The position numbers and the translations under genes are program-made. From JBFXAF01 sp050184585 (lineage in GTDB: Bacteria > Pseudomonadota > Alphaproteobacteria > Rhizobiales > Rhizobiaceae), in contig JBFXAF010000004.1 in assembly GCA_050184585.1 (NCBI GenBank), positions 62,001-126,000 on the forward strand: a stretch of 64,000 nucleotides of DNA, in the 5' to 3' direction. The notes under the pieces were generated by a model that worked only from the letters and a program-made list of their open reading frames with translations, was not told the DNA's origin and made no database searches. Below, one piece after another: positions 16,745 through 25,803 of this stretch; the stretch's first letter is position 1; each line of letters begins with the position of its first letter.

Positions 16745-18073
16745 CTACCCAGCCTCCTGGAACTTCACCGCCTGCCCCTGCCCCGCCGTGACGATCGCCC
16801 CGTCCCACATCACGCGCGTGCCGCGCACGATGGCGCCGACCGGCCAACCGGTGACCTCGCGACCGTCATGCGGCGTCCATCCGGCTCGCGACCCCTGCTC
16901 GGCGTTGGCGATGACGTGCCGGCGCTTCAGGTCGACAACCGTGAAGTCGGCGTCCCAGCCGGCCGCGATGCGGCCTTTCCTCGCGATGCCGAACAACCGC
17001 TGCGGACCGTGGCTGGTGAGATCGACAAGGCGCTCGATGGAGAGCCGCCCGGCGTTGACGTGATCGAGCATCAGCGGCACCAGCGTCTGCACGCCCGTCA
17101 TGCCCGACGGTGAAGCGGGGTAGGGCTTCGCCTTCTCCTCCAGCGTATGCGGCGCATGGTCGGAGCCGAGCACGTCGACAACGCCGCTGGCGATGCCCTT
17201 CCAGATGCCGTCGCGATGCCTTCGGTCCCGCACCGGCGGGTTCATCTGGATCAAGGCGCCCAGTCGCTCATAATCGCCGGCCGTCAGCGTCAGATGGTGT
17301 GGCGTCGCCTCGCAGCTCGCCACGTCCTTGTGCGCCTCCAGGAACTCGATCTCCTCGGCGGTCGAGATGTGGAGGACATGGATGCGCGCCCGCGCCCGTC
17401 GCGCCACGGCCACGAGACGCTGCGTGCACCGGAGCGCGGCGATCTCGTCGCGCCAGACAGGATGCGATGCCGGGTCGCCCTCGACCCTCAGGCCTGCCCG
17501 CTCGCGCAGCCGCGCCTCGTCCTCGGAATGAAATGCCGCCCGCCGGCGCGTGTTCTTCAGGATCGAGAGGACCCCCTCGTCGTCCTCGACCAGTAGGTCG
17601 CCCGTGGACGACCCCATGAACACCTTGATGCCCGCCGCCGCCGGCAGACGCTCCAGTTCTCCGGCGTCCGCCGCATTCTCGCGGGTGCCGCCGACCCAGA
17701 AGGCGAAGTCGCAATGCATGCGACCCGACGCGCGCCGCACCTTGTCGGCGAGCGCCGCCTCGCTGGTCGTCAGCGGCTTGGTGTTCGGCATCTCGAAGAC
17801 GGCGGTTACGCCGCCGAGCACGGCTGCGCGCGAGCCGGTTTCCAGGTCTTCCTTGTGCTCGAGCCCGGGCTCGCGGAAATGCACCTGGCTGTCGATGAAG
17901 CCGGGCAGTACGTGCAGCCCGCGACAGTCGATCGTCTCCCCGGCATGGGCCTGCGACAGGTCGCCGAGGGCGACGATGCGACCGTCGCGCACGCCGACGT
18001 CGCGCTGGCCGACGCCGTCCTGGTTCACCACCGTTCCGCCGCCGAGGATCAGGTCATAGCTTGCCACCGCCAT
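16745..18073 (-). CDS. pyrC: Dihydroorotase
   Basis: A 442-residue amidohydrolase with a TIM barrel flanked by the usual beta-sandwich. It shows the metal-binding VHFREPG segment, then GGVTAVFEMPNTKP, the later histidines in HVLHIST and EATPHHLTLT, and the catalytic aspartate region GSDHAPHT. The layout fits a class I type dihydroorotase: carbamoyl-aspartate to dihydroorotate in pyrimidine synthesis. pyrE lies 16 kb away, so pyrimidine genes are scattered. It is divergent from ygfZ. Confidence 0.92.
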   Translation of the reverse strand: MAVASYDLILGGGTVVNQDGVGQRDVGVRDGRIVALGDLSQAHAGETIDCRGLHVLPGFIDSQVHFREPGLEHKEDLETGSRAAVLGGVTAVFEMPNTKPLTTSEAALADKVRRASGRMHCDFAFWVGGTRENAADAGELERLPAAAGIKVFMGSSTGDLLVEDDEGVLSILKNTRRRAAFHSEDEARLRERAGLRVEGDPASHPVWRDEIAALRCTQRLVAVARRARARIHVLHISTAEEIEFLEAHKDVASCEATPHHLTLTAGDYERLGALIQMNPPVRDRRHRDGIWKGIASGVVDVLGSDHAPHTLEEKAKPYPASPSGMTGVQTLVPLMLDHVNAGRLSIERLVDLTSHGPQRLFGIARKGRIAAGWDADFTVVDLKRRHVIANAEQGSRAGWTPHDGREVTGWPVGAIVRGTRVMWDGAIVTAGQGQAVKFQEAG

Positions 18074-18139
18074 CGTCGCCGCCCTTGCCGGTCATCGGTC
18101 GGCGGCTTACGTAATGGCCTCCGCGATTGCAAGGCTGCC

Positions 18140-19033
18140 ATGCGCGTCGTCCATCTCACCGACCGGTCGATCCTTTCCGTCAGCGGCGCCGACGCCCGCG
18201 ACTTCCTGCAGAACCTTGTGACGACCGACCTGGCGGCGCTTGGCGAAGCTGAAGCGAAGCCGGGTGCGCTGCTCACGCCGCAGGGCAAGATACTGTTCGA
18301 CTTCCTCGTCTCTTCGGCAGGAGCAAATTCCTTCCGGCTCGAATGCCGGGCGGACATCATCGACGACTTCGTGCGGCGGCTGATGATCTACCGTCTGCGA
18401 GCGAAGGTCGAAATCGTGAAGGTGGATCAACCGGTTATCGCGATCCGCTTCGGATCGGATCCGACTTTCTCAGAGACTGATTCAAGCACCTCACGCGATG
18501 ATTCAACGGCCGGCCTCTGGCTTCGCGACACTCGCTTCCGTCTGCCGTCGGTAGCGGAACGCAGCTACGACGCCGCGGCCGCCACGGCGGCGGTCGAAGA
18601 GTGGACCGCTTTCCGCATCGCCAACGGCGTCGCCGAGAGCGGCGACGATTATTCGCTGGCCGACGCCTTCCCCCACGATGTCCTTCTCGACCAGACCGGC
18701 GGAGTGGGACTGCGCAAGGGCTGCTATGTCGGCCAGGAAGTGGTCACGCGCATGCACCATCGCGGCACCGCGCGACGCAGGGTGCTGGTCGTATCCGCGG
18801 AGGCCGACCTGCCGCCCGCCGGCGCCGACATCTCCGCCGACGGGCGCTCCGTCGGCACGCTCGGCACGACGCTCGCGCGCACCGGACTCGCCATCGCCCG
18901 CATCGACAAGGTCAAGGCCGCGATGGACGCCGGCGTGCCGCTGGTCGCCGCGGGCGTCACGCTCGGCCTGGCAATCCCGCCCGGCGTCGGCTTCGCCTTC
19001 CCCGAGGCGGCGGCCATCGCCGACGACGCCTGA
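18140..19033 (+). CDS. ygfZ: YgfZ/GcvT-type folate-binding protein (Fe-S cluster maintenance)
   Basis: A 297-residue homologue of YgfZ/IBA57 with the hallmark KGCYVGQE motif and the GcvT-like folate-binding fold (SILSVSGADARDFLQNLVTTD, LTPQGKILFDF). Family members support repair or assembly of certain [4Fe-4S] enzymes with tetrahydrofolate. The ATG is at 18140. Its TGA overlaps the ATG of the HD hydrolase by one base, so translation is probably coupled. Confidence 0.93.
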   Translation: MRVVHLTDRSILSVSGADARDFLQNLVTTDLAALGEAEAKPGALLTPQGKILFDFLVSSAGANSFRLECRADIIDDFVRRLMIYRLRAKVEIVKVDQPVIAIRFGSDPTFSETDSSTSRDDSTAGLWLRDTRFRLPSVAERSYDAAAATAAVEEWTAFRIANGVAESGDDYSLADAFPHDVLLDQTGGVGLRKGCYVGQEVVTRMHHRGTARRRVLVVSAEADLPPAGADISADGRSVGTLGTTLARTGLAIARIDKVKAAMDAGVPLVAAGVTLGLAIPPGVGFAFPEAAAIADDA

Positions 19034-19647
19034 TGGCGGACCGCGCCGGCGCTCCTCCGCGAGCTTGGCAGCGGATGCTGTCTGGCCGGCGGCTCGATCT
19101 ACTCGATCCCTCCCCGCTCGACATCGAGACATCCGATATCGCGCATGGGCTGGCCCGCGTCGCGCGCTGGAACGGACAGACGGTCGGAGACCATGCCTTC
19201 TCCGTCGCACAGCATTCGCTGCTCGTCGAAGTCATCTTCTGCCGCTTGGCCAAGAGCCCCTCGCCCGACGCACGCCTTGCCGCGCTGCTCCACGACGCTC
19301 CGGAGTACGTCATCGGCGACATGATCTCGCCCTTCAAGGCGGTGGTTGGCGGCGGCTACCGCGAGGTCGAGGCCCGTCTGCATCAGGCCATCCACCTTCG
19401 CTTCGGACTGCCTGTGGAGTTGCCGGCCGGGCTCGCGGCGGAGATCAAGAAGGCCGACCAGATGGCGGCCTACTTCGAGGCCACCGCCCTTGCCGGTTTC
19501 TCTGTCGCGGAGGCGACGAAGTTCTTCGGCAGGCCACGCTCGATCTCGCCGGACGGGCTGGACCTGACCGCCCGGCCGGCCCCGCGCATCCAGCGCGAAT
19601 TCACCTTCCGTTGCGCGGCAATCGAGAAACTGCGCGTCGGGCGCTGA
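19033..19647 (+). CDS. HD-domain hydrolase, YfbR-like
   Basis: A 204-residue metal-dependent phosphohydrolase. The HD ligands are seen in GDHAFSVAQHS, LLHDAPEYVIGDM and KKADQMAAYFEA. Arrangement and length resemble the YfbR 5'-deoxynucleotidase group, which dephosphorylates dNMPs; that substrate is inference. The gene overlaps ygfZ by one base. Confidence 0.88.
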   Translation: MADRAGAPPRAWQRMLSGRRLDLLDPSPLDIETSDIAHGLARVARWNGQTVGDHAFSVAQHSLLVEVIFCRLAKSPSPDARLAALLHDAPEYVIGDMISPFKAVVGGGYREVEARLHQAIHLRFGLPVELPAGLAAEIKKADQMAAYFEATALAGFSVAEATKFFGRPRSISPDGLDLTARPAPRIQREFTFRCAAIEKLRVGR

Positions 19648-19721
19648 GTCCGTGCCGGACATTTTTGCTGGCAATATCGTCCCACCGCACTAAGTTGGAC
19701 ACATATCGTCCATCGTAAGGA

Positions 19722-20501
19722 GTGCGCGGGATTCCCCAGGGAACCACCCGGGCCGATCCGCTTTCGGATCTCGACCCCGGCAGAACGGCTTTCTTCCTCG
19801 ACTTCGACGGCACGCTGGCGCCCATCGTCGCCCGGCCGGACGAGGCGCGTATCGAGCCTGCCGTGCTCGACGTCGTTCATAGGCTGCAAGCGCTGACCGG
19901 CGGCGCGGTCGCCATCCTCTCCGGCCGAGCGGTCGACAGGCTCGACAGGTTTCTGGCGCCGCTGGTGCTGCCGGCGGCGGGTGTGCACGGGCTCCAGCGC
20001 CGCGACGCAGCCGGAGTTCTTCACGAGGGGCCAGTCGACCGCGCGGAACTGACGGCCGCGTCCGACACGATCGATGCCTTCGCCAACCCCCATCTGGGCC
20101 TGATCGTCGAGCGCAAGCCCGCGTCCATCGCTCTGCACTACCGCCAGCGTCCCGACCTTGAACCGGTGATCCTGTCGATCGCGTCACGGACCGAGGCGGC
20201 CCATCCGGGCCTCCATCTGCTCAGGGGCAAGTGCGTTGTCGAACTCAAGGCCGGCGACCGAACCAAGGGCGATGCCCTCGCCGATTTCATGCGCGAGCCG
20301 CCCTTCGCCGGGCGAACGCCGGTCGTAGCCGGCGACGACGTGACCGACGAAGCGGCGTTCGCCGCGGCGAACCGCCTCGGCGGCCGCTCGATCAAGGTCG
20401 GCGACGGCACGACCGCCGCCGCTTTCTGCGTCAGCGGTCCGCACGAACTGCACACGCGGCTCCTGCGTCTCGCCGAGCGGTGGGATGGCGGTGCGGTATG
20501 A
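19722..20501 (+). CDS. otsB: Trehalose-6-phosphate phosphatase
   Basis: A 259-residue HAD-superfamily phosphatase. Motif I is FFLDFDGTLAP, the sugar-binding segment includes VERKPASIALHYR, and motif IV is AGDDVTDEAAF. It dephosphorylates trehalose-6-phosphate to trehalose. The GTG at 19722 lies directly after AAGGA, an unusually short spacing, so a slightly different start is possible. It is followed by otsA after 73 bases. Confidence 0.93.
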   Translation: MRGIPQGTTRADPLSDLDPGRTAFFLDFDGTLAPIVARPDEARIEPAVLDVVHRLQALTGGAVAILSGRAVDRLDRFLAPLVLPAAGVHGLQRRDAAGVLHEGPVDRAELTAASDTIDAFANPHLGLIVERKPASIALHYRQRPDLEPVILSIASRTEAAHPGLHLLRGKCVVELKAGDRTKGDALADFMREPPFAGRTPVVAGDDVTDEAAFAAANRLGGRSIKVGDGTTAAAFCVSGPHELHTRLLRLAERWDGGAV

Positions 20502-20574
20502 CGGTCGGAGCGCTCGCGCGGCGGGAACAATTGTGCGTCTCGGGCGCTATCGAGGCTGAAAGGAACCCTTCGAA

Positions 20575-22167
20575 TTGAGCAGGCTCATCATCGTATCCAA
20601 TCGCGTCGGCGACCTCGACAACCCGGCGCAGAGCGGCGGGCTGGCGGTCGCGCTGGCCGATGCGCTGCGTCGCCGCGGCGGCGTCTGGTTCGGCTGGAAC
20701 GGCGAGATCGTCACGCAGCCCGTCAAGGACCGGCCCGTGCCGCACCGGACCGGCGAGGTGGAGCGCATCGGGGTTCCATTATCCCGGCAGGAGTTCGCCG
20801 ACTACTACATCGGCTACGCCAACAGCGTCCTGTGGCCGCTGTTTCACTACCGTCTCGACCTCATCGACTATCGCCCGCCCTTCCTCAGGAACTATCGCAA
20901 GGTGAACCAGCGTTTCGCGCTGGAACTCTCGCCTTTCGTGAAGGCGCGCGACTTGATCTGGGTGCATGACTACCACTTGATCCCGCTGGCCAGACAAATG
21001 CGACGGCTCGGCGCGTCGAACCCGATCGGCTTCTTCCTTCACATCCCCTTCCCGCCGCCTGAGATTCTCGCCGCCGCGCCGAACCACGTCGAAATCGTCG
21101 AGGCGCTGCTCGACTATGACGTCATCGGCTTTCAGACGTCGACCGACCTCGTCAACTTCCGTCGCTATGTCGAGGACAACGTCGCCGGCGCCGCCCTGAC
21201 CTCCGAAGGGGTGACGTTCAAGGGGCGGCTCGTGCGCACCCGTCGCTTCCCGATCGGCATCGACGTGGACATCTTCGCCGAAATGGCCGACCGCCCCAAC
21301 GAGGATGTGCGGATCGAGCAGATGCGCCGCCACATGCTCCAGCGCAAGCAGGTGATCGGCGTCGACAGGCTGGACTACTCCAAGGGGCTGCCGTCTCGCT
21401 TTCAGGCCTTCGAGAAGCTGCTGGTCGACAATCCTCAGCTCGAGCGCAAGGTCTCGTTCCTGCAGATCGCGCCGCCTACGCGCGAGACGATCGATGCGTA
21501 TTCGATGATCCGTGGCGAAACCGAGGGCCTCGCCGGCGCCATCAACGGCCGTTTCGCCGAGTTCGACTGGACCCCGATCCGCTACATCCATCGATCCGTC
21601 GGGCGCGACAAGCTCGCCTCGCTCTACCGGATGAGCGACGTGGGTTTCGTCACCCCGCTGCGCGACGGCATGAACCTCGTCGCCAAGGAGTTCGTCGCCG
21701 CCCAGAACCCCGATGATCCGGGTGTCCTCGTACTCTCGCGCTTCGCCGGCGCAGCAGAGGACATGGTCGACGCCGTGTTGGTCAACCCGCACGACATCGA
21801 CGAGATGTCGCGGGCCTTGCAGACCGCGCTGACGATGCCTCTCGGCGAACGGGTCGAACGTCACCGCGCCCTTCTCGCTCGTGTGCGCGAAACCGACGTG
21901 TCCGTCTGGGCGGCGTCGTTCCTCGATGCGCTGGCGCGCACCGAGGAACGGCCGGCGACGCGACGCAGGCCGCCTCGAAGGATCGCCCCGCCGCCGCCCG
22001 CGGCCGGCACCGTCGGGCCCGGCGGGCTCGGCTATCTGATGACGCTGTCGCCGCGCGAGGAAGAGACGGTCGGCGTCGGTCGCGAGGATCACAAGCTGCC
22101 GAAGCCGCGCAAGAAGCCTACCGTCCCGGCCTCTCCAGACGGTCCAGGAACCACTGGGTCAGCCTGA
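20575..22167 (+). CDS. otsA: Alpha,alpha-trehalose-phosphate synthase (UDP-forming)
   Basis: A 530-residue GT20 glycosyltransferase making trehalose-6-phosphate from UDP-glucose and glucose-6-phosphate. Conserved stretches include IIVSNRVG, SGGLAVAL, WVHDYHLIPL, GVDRLDYSKGLPSR and LRDGMNLVAKEF. TTG at 20575 is the start, with AAAGGA upstream. The C-terminal 60 residues beyond the catalytic domain are Pro/Arg/Lys-rich and probably disordered. The last 50 bases overlap the 3' end of the opposing RimK-like gene. Confidence 0.95.
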   Translation: MSRLIIVSNRVGDLDNPAQSGGLAVALADALRRRGGVWFGWNGEIVTQPVKDRPVPHRTGEVERIGVPLSRQEFADYYIGYANSVLWPLFHYRLDLIDYRPPFLRNYRKVNQRFALELSPFVKARDLIWVHDYHLIPLARQMRRLGASNPIGFFLHIPFPPPEILAAAPNHVEIVEALLDYDVIGFQTSTDLVNFRRYVEDNVAGAALTSEGVTFKGRLVRTRRFPIGIDVDIFAEMADRPNEDVRIEQMRRHMLQRKQVIGVDRLDYSKGLPSRFQAFEKLLVDNPQLERKVSFLQIAPPTRETIDAYSMIRGETEGLAGAINGRFAEFDWTPIRYIHRSVGRDKLASLYRMSDVGFVTPLRDGMNLVAKEFVAAQNPDDPGVLVLSRFAGAAEDMVDAVLVNPHDIDEMSRALQTALTMPLGERVERHRALLARVRETDVSVWAASFLDALARTEERPATRRRPPRRIAPPPPAAGTVGPGGLGYLMTLSPREEETVGVGREDHKLPKPRKKPTVPASPDGPGTTGSA

Positions 22168-23581
22168 CCCAGAGCTCATCCTTTTCCCCGGTGTCCTCGC
22201 AGCCGTGGTCGAGGTCGGGATTGTCGTTGACCTCGATGACGAAGACCCCGTCCTTGGTCTCCTTGAGGTCGACGCCGTAGAGCCCATCGCCGATGCAGCG
22301 GGCCGCCCGCACCGCCGTGTCGACCACGACCTGTGGGGTATCCTTGAGCGTGAAGGTCTTGAACCCGCCGACGTCGGGCTTGCCGGTGGCCTTGTGGTTG
22401 ACCACCTGCCAGTGCTTCTTGGCCATCAGGTAGTGCACGGCGAAGAGCGGCTGCCCGCCGAGCACGCCGATGCGCCAGTCGAACGTGGTCGGGACGTATT
22501 TCTGCGCGATCAGCAGATCGGAATCCTCCAGCCAGGCTGTCGCCAGCGCCTTCAGCTCCTGGATGTTTTCCGCCTTCTTCACGCCGCGCGAGAAGGCGCT
22601 GTCGGGGATCTTCAGCACGAGCGGGAACCCCAGCGTGTCCGCGGCCACCTCGAAGTCGGCCGGGCTGGCGATCATCACGGTCTGCGGCACCGGCACCTTG
22701 TTCAGCGCCATCAGTTCGTTGAGGTAGACCTTGTTGGTGCATCGGATCATCGACAGCGGGTCGTCGATCACCGGCATGCCCTCCTGCTGCGCCCGCCGCG
22801 CGAAGCGATAGGTGTGGTTGGAGATCGAGGTCGTCTCGCGGATGAACAGCGCGTCGTAGTTGGCGAGCTTGGCCAGATCCTTCCTGGTGATGGGTTCCAC
22901 CTCGACGCCCATCTTTTCGGCGATCTTCGCCCAGTGCCTCAGCGACGCGATCTGCGAGGGCGGCATGGTGTCGTTCGGATCGACCAGCGTGGCGAAGGCG
23001 TAGCGCGCCGGCGTGCGCGCCCTCGAATCGCGCCATTCGCGGCCGGTATAGGTGTCGAGGGCCACGATGAAGCGTTTCTCGTCAGCTGGCGTCATTCGCG
23101 CCAGCGGTAGGAAGCCGATCTTCTTGATCGACGCCCAATCGCCATTGTCGACGATCGTGACTTCCAGCGCCGGCGCGCGGAACCAGTCGAACAGGAGCTT
23201 GGTGAAGCGGTCCCAGGCCTTGCCGGGGCCGATGCCGAAGAAGATGGCGATCTTCGACGGGAACGCGCCGCCGAGATCGCCGCGCGAGCGGTTGAGCATC
23301 TGCTCGAGTTCAGGCAGGGCGTGTTCGTAGAGCTTGCGCTCGGACAGGTCGATCATGGTCTCGACCGTCGGGATCACCTTGTGGCCGCGCGCGCCCGCAA
23401 GCAGCGAGGCGTAGTAGCCTCGGCTCTGGTAGCCGTAGTTGTTGGACAGATTGATCACCTTCGGCCGCTGCCCCCTAAACAGCGCCGGATGCGCGAGGTA
23501 GTCGCGGTTGGTGATGATCTTGTGCGGCGTCGCAACCTGGTCGAGATCGTGATTGCGGCCGGTAAGGATGACCCAGGTCAT
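22118..23581 (-). CDS. RimK-family ATP-grasp ligase with RLAN N-terminal domain
   Basis: A 487-residue protein. The N-terminal half (WVILTGRNHDLDQVATPHK ... IFFGIGPGKAWDRF) matches the RimK-like N-terminal domain; the C-terminal half is an ATP-grasp domain with FPLVLKIPDSAFSRGVKK, GLYGVDLKE and EVNDNPDLDHGCED, which supplies the Mg-ATP ligands. Such amidoligases attach amino acids to peptides or proteins. I chose MTWVIL at 23581 as the family-like start; ATGs at 23668 and 23719 would add disordered residues and the latter would overlap the GNAT gene. It probably forms an operon with that GNAT. Confidence 0.85.
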   Translation of the reverse strand: MTWVILTGRNHDLDQVATPHKIITNRDYLAHPALFRGQRPKVINLSNNYGYQSRGYYASLLAGARGHKVIPTVETMIDLSERKLYEHALPELEQMLNRSRGDLGGAFPSKIAIFFGIGPGKAWDRFTKLLFDWFRAPALEVTIVDNGDWASIKKIGFLPLARMTPADEKRFIVALDTYTGREWRDSRARTPARYAFATLVDPNDTMPPSQIASLRHWAKIAEKMGVEVEPITRKDLAKLANYDALFIRETTSISNHTYRFARRAQQEGMPVIDDPLSMIRCTNKVYLNELMALNKVPVPQTVMIASPADFEVAADTLGFPLVLKIPDSAFSRGVKKAENIQELKALATAWLEDSDLLIAQKYVPTTFDWRIGVLGGQPLFAVHYLMAKKHWQVVNHKATGKPDVGGFKTFTLKDTPQVVVDTAVRAARCIGDGLYGVDLKETKDGVFVIEVNDNPDLDHGCEDTGEKDELWVRLTQWFLDRLERPGR

Positions 23582-23687
23582 GGCGTTTCGCGCTCTGGCA
23601 GGCGGCGCGTCGGCCGCGGGAGACGGACTGGAATTTCGAGGCGGGTCGGTCCGCTCGCGCGTCGGCATGACGCCTTGAACGCCCGCC

Positions 23688-24185
23688 TCATCGGACGGTT
23701 CCGGAGACGGTCTCGGCAATGCGCCCGGATCGCGGTGCCGTCAATCGCAGCGCCATCGTAAGTGCAGCGGAGCCGTCCGCGTAGTAGCGGTCCCGGCGGC
23801 CGGTGACAAAAAATCCCGCCCTTTCGTAGAGCGCGATCGCGGCGCGGTTGTCCGGCCTGACCTCGAGCCTCAATTCGGCCGCGCCGCGCCGGATGGATTC
23901 CGACCTAGCCTCGCCAAGCAATTGCCCGCCGATGCCGGCGCCGGTACGGCCCGGCCGCACCGCGATCGAGTAGAGCCTTGCCACGCGGCTACCGGACCTG
24001 AACAGTAGGACGAAGTAACCCTCGAGCCCATGCCTCGTCCTGGCGATCACGACCGCCGCCGATCTGCTCACCGCCAGCCGTCTGAACGAGGCGCGCGATA
24101 TGCGATCGGCCGTGAACGCGGCGCGTTCGAGCGCGTCGAGGGCATCGGCGTCGGACGCAAGGGCCGGACGAAACTCGACGCGCAT
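23688..24185 (-). CDS. GNAT-family N-acetyltransferase, RimI-like
   Basis: A 165-residue acetyltransferase. The acetyl-CoA pyrophosphate loop is VRPGRTGAGIGGQLL, preceded by the beta-strand ARLYSIAV and followed by ELRLEVRPDNRAAIALYERAGF (split as ELRLEVRPDN and ALYERAGF), which resembles RimI-type protein N-alpha-acetyltransferases. It lies directly upstream of the RimK-like ligase, so acetylation and amino-acid ligation may act on the same target; this is inference. Confidence 0.88.
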   Translation of the reverse strand: MRVEFRPALASDADALDALERAAFTADRISRASFRRLAVSRSAAVVIARTRHGLEGYFVLLFRSGSRVARLYSIAVRPGRTGAGIGGQLLGEARSESIRRGAAELRLEVRPDNRAAIALYERAGFFVTGRRDRYYADGSAALTMALRLTAPRSGRIAETVSGTVR

Positions 24186-24321
24186 CGGGGAAATGGGGCC
24201 TCGGAAAAGCGGGGGTTCTGAATCCTGCCCCCGCGTCTCCTCCGCTGAAGCAGCGCCGGCGCTTTCGCGCTTGGATTCGGGCCGAATTGTGGCGACGGAC
24301 TGGTAGCCGCGAGGGACGCGG

Positions 24322-25107
24322 CTATGCCCCCTCGCCGGCCAGTATCTGCCGCCATGCCTGCCTTGCCACGGCGCTCATGCGTTCCCCCGGCAGCGCGCTC
24401 ACGACGGCGCAGCCGACTCCCTTGTCGAACCACCAGATGGCGGTCGTTCCGTCCGCCTGCGACTGCACCTTGCCCCATGACTTCGGGTCCGCGCTCGACG
24501 TCACATAGATCGACACGCGCGCGCCTGCACTATCCTCGTAGAGGAGGTGCGCGGCAACGCCTTCGCCCTGCGGCAGCAACCGGCCGCCAAGCAGGCCGAA
24601 GCCCTCCGCCGACAGGTCCGGGAGGACCAGTGTCAGGCCCGTACGGTTGGACAGCCATGTCTTCAGGTGATCCCGATCGTCGACGGCCACCTCGACCGCG
24701 TGACGCCGCTCCGCGGAATAGACCGCGTGAGCGGCGAGCGCGCCCTCGGCGAGCCCTTCGCCGGAACTCGGGCGAAAGCCCAATCCCGTCAGCCCCGCCA
24801 CGTAGCCGGCGCCGAGCCCGACCGCGAAGATCAACGCCGCGGCGATCGCCAGCCAGCCCCGCCATCCGTTGCGCCGCGAGCGCTCTCCTGTTCCGACGAT
24901 CTCGCGCAAGCGCACCGGCACGGGCTCGTCGGCGATGCCGGAAAGGGCTTCGCGCAGCCGTTCCCGGTCGGCCGCGAAACGCACCGCGTGAGCCTTGCGT
25001 TCGGGGTTCGCGTCGAGCCAGCTTTCCAGGGCGGCGCGCTCTTCCTCGGGCAGCTCGCCATCGAGCGCCAGATGGATGTCTCGATCTGAGAATTCGCGCG
25101 CGCTCAT
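24322..25107 (-). CDS. Transmembrane anti-sigma factor
   Basis: A 261-residue single-pass protein. A cytoplasmic N-terminal domain (residues 1-80, LALDGELPEEERAALESWL) precedes one membrane helix (WLAIAAALIFAVGLGAGYVAGL, about 84-105) and a periplasmic domain. The N-terminal part lacks the HxxxCxxC zinc motif of ZAS anti-sigma factors. The ATG overlaps the sigma factor stop by four bases, so the pair is translationally coupled. It should hold the ECF factor inactive until an envelope signal arrives. Confidence 0.88.
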   Translation of the reverse strand: MSAREFSDRDIHLALDGELPEEERAALESWLDANPERKAHAVRFAADRERLREALSGIADEPVPVRLREIVGTGERSRRNGWRGWLAIAAALIFAVGLGAGYVAGLTGLGFRPSSGEGLAEGALAAHAVYSAERRHAVEVAVDDRDHLKTWLSNRTGLTLVLPDLSAEGFGLLGGRLLPQGEGVAAHLLYEDSAGARVSIYVTSSADPKSWGKVQSQADGTTAIWWFDKGVGCAVVSALPGERMSAVARQAWRQILAGEGA

Positions 25108-25637
25108 CGCTCCACCACCTTGAGGGTGCGCCGGCGGTGCGCATCATCGAGCAGGGCCTTCAACTCCTCGCGTCCCCGCGCGATGCGCGACATCAGCGTG
25201 CCTGCAGGCACGCCGAGGATGTTCGCGGCCTCGGCGTAGGAGAAACCTTCCACCGACACCATCAGCAAAGCGGCGCGACGGTCGGGGCTGATCGACTGCA
25301 AGGCCTCCAGGACCTCGCGCGAGGCGACCGCAGCCATCTGGCCCGCGGGCAGGGAGACGTTTTCGGCCGCCTCTGGCGCCGCCACGAGCAGGTCGGCCCG
25401 ACGCTTCGACTGCCTCATCTGATCGATGAACAGATGATGCATGATGGTGAAGAGCCAGCGCCGCGGACTGTCGCCGGAGCGCCAGTTGTCGAGGCGCGAC
25501 AGCGCCCGTTCGAGACAGTCCTGCACGAGGTCATCCGCCAGGTCGCGGTCGCGCATCAGGGAGCGCGCGTATCGTCGCAATCGCGGTATCTCCACCAGTA
25601 TCGCCGTTCTCTTGTCTTCGATCACGCGAACCGCCAA
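25104..25637 (-). CDS. ECF-family RNA polymerase sigma factor
   Basis: A 177-residue sigma factor with region 2 (ARSLMRDRDLADDLVQDCLERAL, split as ARSLMRDRDLADDL and VQDCLERAL) and region 4 (GFSYAEAANILGVPAGTLMSRI), the latter a helix-turn-helix for -35 recognition. There is no C-terminal extension. It pairs with the downstream anti-sigma gene. A 6-bp palindrome 36 bases upstream may belong to its promoter. Confidence 0.93.
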   Translation of the reverse strand: MAVRVIEDKRTAILVEIPRLRRYARSLMRDRDLADDLVQDCLERALSRLDNWRSGDSPRRWLFTIMHHLFIDQMRQSKRRADLLVAAPEAAENVSLPAGQMAAVASREVLEALQSISPDRRAALLMVSVEGFSYAEAANILGVPAGTLMSRIARGREELKALLDDAHRRRTLKVVER

Positions 25638-25672
25638 CCGCCGGCACGTTTCCTCCGCCGCGCCGGGACACT

Positions 25673-25689
25673 CTAGCGCAAAACGCTAG
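25673..25689. promoter_or_regulatory. Small palindrome upstream of the ECF sigma gene
   Basis: CTAGCG and CGCTAG are perfect six-base arms around CAAAA, between the sigma factor and the divergent MFS gene. It could be an operator or a weak hairpin; no -35/-10 pair was fixed. Confidence 0.35.
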
Positions 25690-25803
25690 CGAGCCGGAAA
25701 TCTTCCCAGCATCAACGCACTTGAACCAACGATGCGTCCATTTGATTTGTCGGTGGGTCCGAAAACCTGTTAATGATTGAACAGTTCCGAAGCGGACCTC
25801 CCC

